Source: Symbiodinium natans (Eukaryota > Sar > Dinophyceae > Suessiales > Symbiodiniaceae). Taken from it: DNA of 64,000 nt. Below, one piece after another: positions 14,961-23,900 of the stretch. Every line of letters begins with the position of its first letter. The first letter of the stretch is position 1. The DNA lies in the NCBI GenBank assembly GCA_905221605.1, contig CAJNDS010002713.1, forward strand, positions 243,655 through 307,654. The letters run 5' to 3'. The notes beneath the pieces were generated by a model that was not told where the DNA came from, made no database searches, and was given only the letters and a program-made list of their open reading frames with translations. Position numbers and translations under genes: made by a program.

Positions 14961-17394
14961 ATGGTATTTCAGCTCACACTTGAACACACCGAGTCTAAAC
15001 TCAATAACATTACTTGTAATGAAAAATATGATCTTAAACTACTTAATAAATTAATATCATCATCCTTATTAAATATTGACCCTTGGAACAATCACGAGAA
15101 CGAAAAAGAACAATTAAAAAAATATTCAAAAACAAATGGAGTTATTAAATATAAAAGAAATTGTAAATTTGGTAGAGTATATGGTATAGGTAGTTTAGGA
15201 TTACAAAATTTAAGAAAAGAATTAAGACAGATACAATATCACGGGATTATTATTTTGATATTGATATTGTTAATGCTCACCCAGAAATACTATTACAAAT
15301 ACTACAACAGAATAAAATTAAAAATATTGATTATTTACAAAAATATGTTAAAAATAGAGATAAATATTTAAATGAAGTAATGAAAAAATTTAATGTTGAT
15401 AGGGACACTGCGAAAATTTTATTATTATTATTGTAATGGTGGATCTGTTAAAACTTGGACTAATAACAAAGACAACAAAGATATAGATGGTAATAAAATT
15501 AATGATAAAATTATGTATGACTTTATTGATAAGTTTCATAATTTCATATGATTGATACAATACAAAAAATTATATCAGACAATAATAAAGAAATAGAGAA
15601 AGAAATTAAGAAAGTAAAGACAGAAATAATATTAATTCATCCATCACAAGTTATTATTTACAAGAAATAGAAAAATAGAATATTAGAAGAGATTTTTAAT
15701 ATTGTAAAGAAATGAATTTATAAATGATGAAAATAATTGTGTTTTATGTTTTGATGGTATAATGTTAGATAAAAAGAACTTTAAACAAGATTTATTAAAT
15801 GACCTAAATAATTTAATTAAGGAAAAATTTAAATTAGATTTAACATTTGTATGTAAAGATATGAACCACGGATATACAGAAGATGAAATAGACGAAAGTC
15901 AAGTTGAAACAATTGATGTTGATAAAGTTGTAGATTTACTGAATGAAAAACTAATAGCAGATTATTATTATCAATTCTTTGAACCAAGTAAATATATTAT
16001 TCATAAAAAGATATGGTATGAATTTAACAAGTTGAATATATTGAAAGAGTGCGACGGAACACCCAGCAGTTTATTAAATGATATTACTGACAAATTCCAA
16101 AATCTCATTATTGAAGCGAGAGATAAATTAAAAAAACCAACTCAAAAAGAATCAGATAAAGATGAAGAATATAAAGCAAAAAGAGAAGTTTATTTTAAGA
16201 AATTCAAAACTTATGATAATGCATATAAAGCAGTTGGTAAATCAAAATTTATCAAGGGTGTTATGGATTATTTAATTAATATGTATAACGACGATGATTT
16301 AGAAAAAAAGAAAGACTGCGATAATAATATTATTGCTTTCAAGGATGGTTATTTATTTGATATTACTAAAAATGAGTTTAGAAAGATAGAAAGAACTGAT
16401 TATATTTCAAAAACAATGAATATTAATAGTCCTCAAAATATTATTAAAGAAAAACTAGAAAGTGTTAAATCACTAATTAGTAGTATATTTGAAAACGAAG
16501 AAATCAGTAGATATTGGTTAAAAATTTTTGGAATATCACTATTTACAAACAAATTAGAAAGTTTGTATATATTAACAGGTAAAGGCGGTAATGGCAAAAG
16601 TTTATTAATGGATTTTTTACGAGATTGTTTAGGAGATTATTATTTACAAACAGAAAATACGTTTTTAACAGATATTAGTAAAAATGGCGTGTTGAATCCA
16701 ACATTAGCAAAATGTAAAGGAGTTAGAATATTAGCAGTCGCCGAGCCTTCAAATACAAGTGAAGAAGTGGCATTAAATACAGAGTTTATTAAACAAATTA
16801 CAGGCAGAGATACAATAACAGCAAGAGATTTATATAAATCCATTATTTCATATAATCCCATGTTTAATTGCTTTCTACTTTGTAATGATATACCAGTATT
16901 AAAAAAATTGGATAATGGAATGTTAAGAAGATTAAAAATTATTAATTATCCCTTAAATTTTGTTGAAAAAGAAAAATTAAAATTGAATTCAAAAAATAGA
17001 ATAAGAGATGATAATTTAAAAGACAAAATTAAAAACGACGAAGAATTAAAAGAAGCTTTAATAAGTTTGTTATTAGAATATGCCAGTAAATAATATCAAT
17101 ACCAATTGAAATACCGAATGAAATGTAAGCAGACTACAGATGAAATATTGAAAATAACATCCAGTATTAGTATTCTTACAGCAAAGATGTATTATTACTG
17201 AAGAATAAAGATAAGATTAAAACACAAGAACTTTTTAATCAATTCAAATATTTTAATAGAGAAGATAAAATAGATGTTAGTAGATTTTATAAGGATATGG
17301 CATTTAATGGATTTGAAATTTGTAAATCTCACGGCGATAGAATATTTAAAGGTATTAAACTCAAAGAAGAAAAAGAAGATGACACTGATGAATA
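14961..17394 (+). pseudogene. Broken TVpol-type DNA polymerase - superfamily 3 helicase
   Basis: One long replicase gene appears to be broken by at least six frame changes. Family-A-like polymerase motifs remain in order in shifting frames: motif A DIDIVNAHPEIL (about 15262-15297), motif B DRDTAK...NGGS (about 15400-15446) and motif C CFDGIML (about 15748-15768). The intact helicase part follows at 15762..17093, and its C-terminal domain continues in another frame to a stop at 17394 (FKGIKLKEE). This polymerase-helicase fusion is the 'transposon-virophage' polymerase (TVpol) of PLVs and virophages. Frame changes fall near 15245, 15430, 15545, 15640-15720, 17095 and 17120-17190. Neighbouring genes are intact, which argues against general sequence error, though reads should be checked. 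Confidence 0.8.
15762..17093 (+). CDS. Superfamily 3 (D5-like) helicase part of the broken replicase
   Basis: The longest open part of the replicase is 443 residues. It carries a D5-type N-terminal region and an SF3 AAA+ helicase core: Walker A GKGGNGKS near residue 273, a Walker B-like strand RILAVAEPSN, a sensor segment FNCFLLCNDIP and an arginine-containing MLRRLK. The ATG lies inside the older polymerase frame (motif C is immediately before it), so this is unlikely to be a native start. If translated alone it would give a helicase without polymerase. The missing C-terminal domain continues downstream in another frame. Confidence 0.78.
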   Translation: MLDKKNFKQDLLNDLNNLIKEKFKLDLTFVCKDMNHGYTEDEIDESQVETIDVDKVVDLLNEKLIADYYYQFFEPSKYIIHKKIWYEFNKLNILKECDGTPSSLLNDITDKFQNLIIEARDKLKKPTQKESDKDEEYKAKREVYFKKFKTYDNAYKAVGKSKFIKGVMDYLINMYNDDDLEKKKDCDNNIIAFKDGYLFDITKNEFRKIERTDYISKTMNINSPQNIIKEKLESVKSLISSIFENEEISRYWLKIFGISLFTNKLESLYILTGKGGNGKSLLMDFLRDCLGDYYLQTENTFLTDISKNGVLNPTLAKCKGVRILAVAEPSNTSEEVALNTEFIKQITGRDTITARDLYKSIISYNPMFNCFLLCNDIPVLKKLDNGMLRRLKIINYPLNFVEKEKLKLNSKNRIRDDNLKDKIKNDEELKEALISLLLEYASK

Positions 17395-17448
17395 AATTCA
17401 CTATGATATAAAGATTTTAAAGAAATGTTTATATTATAGAATATTAGG

Positions 17449-17685
17449 ATGGAAGAATTGAAAAACTTCTTAATTACACATTTGACAGATACAAGTGATT
17501 CTAAAAAGAAAGTCAAAGGAAAGACATTATATGATATATATGTAGCAAAAATAAATAATCCCATTGGAAAAGGTAAGTTCTATAAATATATTGAAGACAA
17601 TGGATATATTGTTTATAGGAGTGGAAACACTACAAAAAGCTCTGGCACATTTTATATACAAAATCAACTATTATCATCACCATAA
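17449..17685 (+). CDS. Small D5-C-terminal-like (winged-helix type) protein
   Basis: The 78-residue product resembles the C-terminal domain of D5-type primase-helicases and the repeats of the gene at 18083..19141. It has a helical start (MEELKNFLITHLTD), a KGKTLYDIYVAKINNP segment, then GKFYKYIEDNGYIVYRSGN. Such domains are thought to bind DNA. AAAGAAAT lies 30 nt upstream (17419..17426). The last four codons fall inside the right terminal repeat, so the gene straddles its inner edge. Confidence 0.6.
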   Translation: MEELKNFLITHLTDTSDSKKKVKGKTLYDIYVAKINNPIGKGKFYKYIEDNGYIVYRSGNTTKSSGTFYIQNQLLSSP

Positions 17686-18527
17686 TATAATACACGAAAA
17701 ATTATATTATGTTGAACCAATCATTAAATACACTCTCGGGGCACGGCTCGGGGCACGGGGGCGCGTGATCGGTCGGTGAAAACCTATTTTCACTTTTTAC
17801 CTCACTATACGCGGGGACTTTTACTGGGACGCGCCCCCGAGCCCCGAATGACGCCCCGCCGTCGGCATCATACATACCATTATAATAACCTTATCTAATA
17901 ATATATAATACATTAAAATATTCATATAATAATATATTAAATAATTCTTTTGAAAGAACCATTAAAATAATCCATTAAAAATTTAGGCGATTATTTAACT
18001 TTAATGATTTATATTAATATTTTAATTTAAAAATATTAATATAAAATGGTATTAAAGAAATAATAATATATAATATTATAATATGGAGATCATAAATAAA
18101 TATTATGATGAATTAAATAAATTACTGCGAGGCAACGGCGAGAAATTAAAGGATATATTAGGAAAGAGAGCTCAACACAAACATTTATTAGAAAAGTATA
18201 ATAATACATTAAATGAAAATGAAAAAAATATTATTGATAATCATATGGCAGAAATTGAAGATGAATTTAATAAAATTAATAATGATATTGAGAATTTAAA
18301 AAATCTTATTAATGATCTAGAAGAGTTTTTTAATATTGAACATGATGACGATAGAATGAAAGCAATATTTCACGGCGATATAAAAGATGAAGAAGAAGAT
18401 GAAGAAGAAGATGAAGAAGATGAAGAAGAAGATGAAGAAGATGAAGAAGAAGATGAAGAAGAAGATGAAGAAGAAGATGAAGAAGAAGATGAAGAAGAAG
18501 AAAATGATATTAATGAAAATATTAAAA
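17673..18527. repeat. Right inverted terminal repeat (part matched in this window)
   Basis: This is the reverse complement of 1..855 with no net indel. The true repeat probably continues outwards through the rest of the 352-residue gene, but its partner on the left is outside the window. The GC-rich island lies at 17723..17873 and the 5' part of the terminal gene at 18083..18527. Confidence 0.93.
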
Positions 18528-19141
18528 ATGAATGGGAATTAAAATTGAGAATGATTAAAGCACGAGAAAAAGAACAACATGAACATAGCATAATTGAATC
18601 TTTTGAATGTTTTTTGCATTCTACATATGTTAATACAGATAATGAAAATGACATTATCAACATTGAAGAATTCAGACTTGGATATAAAAATTTTTTGAAA
18701 GAAGAATTAGGAGTTACTGGTTATTGTCCCGCGAGTGATGTAATTAGCTCAATGAAAAAATTAGGATTCAAACCAGATAAAACAGATAACAAAATATATC
18801 GTTATTTCAAACGAAAAGAAGAAGAAACAAAAAGCGAAACGCCAAGCGAAGAATTAAAGAAACCAACAGAATTTAAAAATATGGATGAAGTATTTAAAAA
18901 TTACATTAATTCTACATATATTGCAACAAACAATAAAAATGACAAAATTAAACCCCGAGAAATTAAAGAAGATTTTAATAAATATATTGAAGAAAATAAT
19001 TTAATTAATAATCAAATTACAACATTTAAAGTAAATGAACTAATGGAATATTTAGGATTTCAACGAGATAAATCAAATGTAGAAATATACAGATTTATTA
19101 AAAAAACTACCATAAAATTTTACGGCAAAAAAATATTTTAA
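18083..19141 (+). CDS. Terminal-repeat protein with acidic tract and two D5-C-terminal-like domains
   Basis: The 352-residue protein has three parts. Residues 1-95 are a charged coiled coil. Residues about 102-140 are an almost pure Asp/Glu tract from GAT/GAA triplet repeats. Residues about 165-345 hold two copies of an 80-residue domain (FLHSTYVNTDNEND...LGFKPDKTDNKIYRYFK and YINSTYIATNNKND...LGFQRDKSNVEIYRFIK). The domain resembles the DNA-binding C-terminus of D5-type helicases and the 78-residue neighbour. AAAGAAAT lies 29 nt upstream. The protein may bind viral DNA ends or mimic DNA with its acidic tract; both are inference. Confidence 0.68.
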   Translation: MEIINKYYDELNKLLRGNGEKLKDILGKRAQHKHLLEKYNNTLNENEKNIIDNHMAEIEDEFNKINNDIENLKNLINDLEEFFNIEHDDDRMKAIFHGDIKDEEEDEEEDEEDEEEDEEDEEEDEEEDEEEDEEEDEEEENDINENIKNEWELKLRMIKAREKEQHEHSIIESFECFLHSTYVNTDNENDIINIEEFRLGYKNFLKEELGVTGYCPASDVISSMKKLGFKPDKTDNKIYRYFKRKEEETKSETPSEELKKPTEFKNMDEVFKNYINSTYIATNNKNDKIKPREIKEDFNKYIEENNLINNQITTFKVNELMEYLGFQRDKSNVEIYRFIKKTTIKFYGKKIF

Positions 19142-19560
19142 ATAAGATGACAATATTTATAATCATAAAAATAGTAAATTTATATTTACAAAATTCAATA
19201 AGATTAATAATTTAATTTTATAACATTTTTTGGAAAATTTTTTATATATATATATATACAGGAAAAATTATTAATTTCTCGCCAAAATAATTTTTTATTG
19301 AATTTTTTTTGATACCAATAGTTTAACTATGGGTTAATTTTTTCTCGGCAAAATTTTTCATTGAATTTTTTTGATACCAATAGTTTAACTATGGGTGTAA
19401 AATTTTTCTTGGCAATTTTTTTGGGAAAAAATTATTTAGGGCAAAAAAATATTATACTTATTGAAAAATAATTATTTAGGGCAAAATGAAAAATTATTAT
19501 ACTTATTGAAAAATACTTATTTAGGGCAAAAAAAAATGGAAAAGATGGAAAACTTTTTTT
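19142..19560. repeat. Gene-free right terminus of the virus with direct sub-repeats
   Basis: This AT-rich stretch lies outside the last viral gene. A unit of about 60 bases with the core TTTGATACCAATAGTTTAAC occurs twice (cores near 19308 and 19370). A second unit with the core ATTTAGGGCAAAA plus TTATACTTATTGAAAAAT occurs about three times from 19430 to 19525. Some copies contain TTTAGGG, the same heptamer as the telomeric repeat elsewhere in the window. No gene is seen. Confidence 0.7.
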
Positions 19561-20696
19561 ACTAATTTTTTGATAATAAAGGTATACCTATAACCAACTC
19601 TATGTCCCTTCTTCCAAAGAGCCATAAGAATTTTAGAGGCAGTAACATTCTCCACCTCTACATTTTCAAATGGTCCCTCACTTCCCGGAACAAACCCATC
19701 CATATCTGAAGACCTTTCCATCTTGTTTGACACCACTTCGTCGAGGTAGTCTTCTGAGATCCAGGGTAAGTTCCCCTTAGAGGAAGGATTGTCATCATTG
19801 TTTGGTCCTTCACCAGGATACCCTTTTGTGCTGTCAAAGATCTTACCAGTAGTGCGGTCCTGCATAGAGAAATTCGAAGCCACGCGGGAGTACACTGACC
19901 ACAAGAAAATCCTTGTGTCCGCCAGTCTTGATGACCCACTGGATGTCTCCTCTTCCGGAGAAACTTCTGGCGCTTTGCCATCCCCTCCAGTGTCACCACT
20001 TATCTCACCTCCAGCATCTTCAATGGGAATAAGGGATTCATTGTTCCCTTGATCAAGCACCGCACCCTCTGGTCCAAAAACTTCCAGCACCGCTGTCGAA
20101 GGATCCACCTCTTCATCAGCATCGTCGTCCATCCTTCTCCAGAGAGCCTCCAATTGGTCCGCACAAGTCGCCGCTTGAAGGAACTCCATCAACCGAGCCC
20201 TCCCGCGCTGCCAGAGAAATTCCGAAACCATCACCGACCCTTGGGCTCCCAGATTCAGGAATGGGTGAACCATTTTGGCTACCCTCGCCATAAGTTCAAT
20301 ATGAACTTCCATGCCTGGACTGCGGCTCCAATCGTAGGCAATTGCCTCCATAGCAGTTCCAAACTTGTCAGTATTCTTGAATTCCCCTTCCAGACCAGGA
20401 GACAACAAGGCACCCATCACTGAAAGAGGATAATTCCCCACCGCCGGCAAGCACGGGTTTTCATGGAACGAATGATGCAGGTCAGTATAATGTCCTTGAT
20501 CTCTCCTTTGAAAAAGGAGTGCTCCAGTCCCTAGCTGGGCATTCATTTCATCCACTTGAACCATTTCAGCACATATCCTCTGTGCCATGTACGCCATTGC
20601 TGGCCAGACGGAACGATCGGTAAGACCGCGACGCATAACCCAATCAGTTGTTGGCGACTGAATCAGCGTCCTTGGATCATACACCAGAACAACCAT
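19521..20696 (-). CDS. C-terminal part of the host WW/CCCH gene, in a third frame
   Basis: This open frame continues the host-type coding region after two frame changes. Minus-strand frames step 0, 1, 2 (coordinate modulo 3) from the main ORF through a bridging frame at 20663..20935. The protein is mixed in character with a helical segment rich in Met/Ala/Arg and a Ser/Asp-rich end. No domain is recognised. The last 25 or so codons run into the AT-rich virus terminus and encode Lys/Phe-rich sequence unlike the rest, so the native C-terminus is probably lost. The upstream MVVLVYDPRT start is only the first Met in this frame, not a real start. Confidence 0.55.
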   Translation of the reverse strand: MVVLVYDPRTLIQSPTTDWVMRRGLTDRSVWPAMAYMAQRICAEMVQVDEMNAQLGTGALLFQRRDQGHYTDLHHSFHENPCLPAVGNYPLSVMGALLSPGLEGEFKNTDKFGTAMEAIAYDWSRSPGMEVHIELMARVAKMVHPFLNLGAQGSVMVSEFLWQRGRARLMEFLQAATCADQLEALWRRMDDDADEEVDPSTAVLEVFGPEGAVLDQGNNESLIPIEDAGGEISGDTGGDGKAPEVSPEEETSSGSSRLADTRIFLWSVYSRVASNFSMQDRTTGKIFDSTKGYPGEGPNNDDNPSSKGNLPWISEDYLDEVVSNKMERSSDMDGFVPGSEGPFENVEVENVTASKILMALWKKGHRVGYRYTFIIKKLVKKVFHLFHFFLP

Positions 20697-20913
20697 GCAC
20701 CGTCACCCATTGACTGATCAGCATCGTCCTCCAGTGCCAGGTTCTCATCCTGTTCGCTTGCGCCCTCGGATGACATGCTAATAACCAAATTTCGATCCAT
20801 CTTATTGGACCCTTTTTGGCAGTCTCTTTGCCCCACCGGCAACTTGCCAACTGCAACCTTCCAATAAATCCGAGTCAGAAGGCCTTTAACCAGCAATTGC
20901 TGAAGGTCACTCC

Positions 20914-23900
20914 TCACCGGACCACCATCCAACATCTTCGCATCATCACCACGGAGGTCGTTGCTCCCACCTTCTCCTTCTTTTTGGTCAGTCTCCTCGC
21001 CAGAAATCTGTCTGCTCCTTCCGGCGCCGTCTCCTGTCCAGCCACTTCTTGCCCAGGAAGAACTTGAGCGCTTTCAGAGACATTCACCTGTCCAGCAACA
21101 CCTTGCCCAGGTAAAACCTCATCCGTGGAGCCCACCGCCAGCGAACCAACCATAACTGAACCATCCCTTGCTCTTTTTTGAGACCGTTCAGCTCGACGAG
21201 AAGGTTGTGGTAGCGAAAAAACTTGTGAAGTCACTTCTTGGCGGGTCTCCCCCCGCGACGCTTTGTCGCGCCCTTCGCCAAGGTGAACCGATTTTTTCGG
21301 CCCGTCATTGGAGCCTGAAGAACCACTTTGCGGAACATTGCCACGATTCGCAGTTCTCTGTGAATCCCTTTCTTGCAAAAAGATTTCCTTCAGGCGTTGT
21401 ACGGCATTGGTCTCCTCTTCGCTTGAATCGCTTGAGGAAGCGGCATACGAGACCAAAGCCTCCGCCTGTTCATCATCATCCACCACATCTGCCCACGCTC
21501 TGCTGAACCGATACGACAACCCACCACGAGGCTTCAGTTCCAGTGGCTTCGGCTTTTCCACCACTTCCGCCGGTTGCACTCGTCGTTGTGACCGAGAGCG
21601 TGGCACCTGTCGCACCTGTTTTTTGTCCAGCAAGGGCCTTCCCCTTCTCACAGGGTTTGATCTTGACCGATACTTTTTTGTTGGTGGATTCACCGGCGGC
21701 ATTCCAACTCCCACCAACCGCAGCTTCTGTACACACAACGGAGACCTCTGCGCAAGCGTCCAACCATCACGGTACCTGACCTTATCAAAAAGCTCCCGAT
21801 AGGAGCCTCTCGGCATAGTTTTTGCACCGGAGTCTTCAGCTTCACGCACCTGAGTGAGGGTTCGCACCGCCGCTCTTCCAGTCCCTTTGTTCCCAGAAGA
21901 TTGTTGTACCCGTACAGATGCATCAGAAGGAACTGCCTTTTCCGGTCCTCCCGGTCGATATCGGACCTCACCCACCAATTGCAGAATTTTGCATGCGGTC
22001 ACTTTGTTGATCCCCTTGTCAACCAAATCTTCCACAAAGATGAACTCTTGCAAGTCCGACACATTGGTCACACCAAGCGTAATCATCACCTCACTTACAT
22101 GAGGGGTATACACCCACAGGTGTGCATTGCGAGCCATCCAATTTTCAATTGGCTCCTCCGGATTTTGAAGCTGAGTACCAGTGGATGCAGCCACTGAATT
22201 CTTTTGTTCATCAGCTTCTGCTTCATCCAGAGTACCTTTTTCACCATCTTTTTGTGACACATTGGTCATTTGCAGTGCTTTCGGTGCCGAGGATGAGGAA
22301 GATTCAGCTCCCCCACTTGCAGGTGGCTGAAATGTGCTTCTATCCGTAATCTCCCATCCTCTCTCTTTTTCAAACCGGACCTGATTGGCCACCTGTACCA
22401 AGTGTTTCAGGAGCGACAACCGCTCCTCTGACATCTCGTCATGGGAGTACTTGCAAAAATTTAACCCTTTCCGGCAACGTCCTCGGAGGTAATAATCGAA
22501 ACAGCAATTGTGGAACCCTGCGTCCCTTAGTGACTTCCTGGAAGCATTGTCCCAAGATTTGCCGGGCTCCCAAGTCCCTTCCAATGCTATGTCATCGTTG
22601 TGAAGGTACCTGCATGCAGTCCCATATTTACAACCACCTTGATTGTAATACAGACACAGCCGACCTTTTGGCTCACCTGACGTAGGCTCACCCTTTGATG
22701 CACCTTTGCCAAAATTGTACTTGGCCCGGAAGGCTAAATCCTCCCGCTCCTGCTGTGCCTCATCCACTGTACCTTCCTCTGTGGGAGGGTCACCGATGTT
22801 CCCATCCTCATCATCAGCTTCTTGGCTATTCTTTGGATCAGTTGACCCTCCTCCTGGCCAACCTTCACCATAACGACGATGCTCATAGGAACACTCATCA
22901 CCATTGCGACACCTTCCCCGATTGAAGAACTTGCACAGCTTGCTGTAACCAGGTGACAACACAGTCTTTGGTGTCATGTAAGCCTTTTTGTACTGGTCAG
23001 GGTCCATGTAGGCTTCCATTGGCTTGTTCTCCCTTTTGCTCATGGATTGCACTGCACCATCAAGCTCCTGCAAAAATAGCTTGGTGTCCAACCAAAGCGC
23101 GTTCCAAAACTCATCTTCCCCTTGATTCAGCACCGTTGCCACCGCTTCACCCACAACTGGTCGAGAAAATCTCCTTTTTTTGCATGCCAGTTCGAAAAGC
23201 GCGTTATGGTACTGTTTTCGGGAAAAAGTGGTTAACTCCCCCAAGCCTGTGCTTTCTGTACCATCAGGCTTCCAACCACCATTTTGCAAGATGCCATACG
23301 CGCGCCGAGCTTCCGCATTGAGGAATGCCTGATCTGCAACACACTCCTGTAAATCTTCCATCGGGCGACCCAACAGCATCCCTGTAATTTTGCCAACATA
23401 GGCTTCCTCTTCGTTTCCATTCTCCAGAAGAGCTTTGTAGATCTTTTCTCCATAAAGTTGTCTTTCTTCTCGTTCTTCAGAGGATAACTCTTGTATCACA
23501 AGCTCCTCATCGGATTGCTCTTCCTCCTGTTTCCAGTCCCATTGACCGTTGGAATCTCGGTACCACTGACCAACATACCATGGATTCGTCCACCACGTAC
23601 TCCAGCCGCTGGGTTTCCACTTCCGCAGCGTTGAGGAAGGGTCCTCCACGTCCTCTTCCAAAACCAGAAAGGTGTCCAAGATTATGGTACCATCATCTTC
23701 CACTAGTTTCACTGTTCCATTGACAGTATCACCAAATCTGAAATGGCACGTATTGTTCCCTTCTGCAGGAATCAATACATTCAAATCACCATGGTCCAAA
23801 AAAGCTCCATACCCATTGATGCAGCGCACTAGACCCACGATCTCATCTCCCTCTTGATAGCAATGTGTCCCAGGTGATTCCAAGGCTCCCGCTCGGGGCA

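Larger units (their letters stand above)
1..19560. mobile_element. Polinton-like virus (PLV), integrated; left end outside window
   Basis: This AT-rich block holds the PLV core set (major and minor capsid proteins, packaging ATPase, tyrosine recombinase, polymerase-helicase) and inverted terminal repeats. Base composition changes sharply at about 19,540-19,600, where the host-type gene begins. Capsid and packaging genes are intact, while the replicase carries several frameshifts. The element could be an integrated provirus or a recent insertion. The left boundary cannot be seen because the inverted repeat continues past base 1. Lipase, GIY-YIG nuclease and S74 fibre are accessory genes. No adenovirus-type cysteine protease was recognised, which fits PLVs of the Phaeocystis PgVV kind better than Sputnik or mavirus (inference). 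Confidence 0.88.

Noticed and set aside
18370-18663. Minus-strand frame with a long serine run
   Set aside because: It is the antisense of the Asp/Glu triplet tract of the terminal gene and has no independent support.
20270-20290. Possible second spliced-leader relic (CCATTTTGGCT)
   Set aside because: It lies inside the coding frame of the host gene on the opposite strand and matches only 11 bases of the leader's middle.
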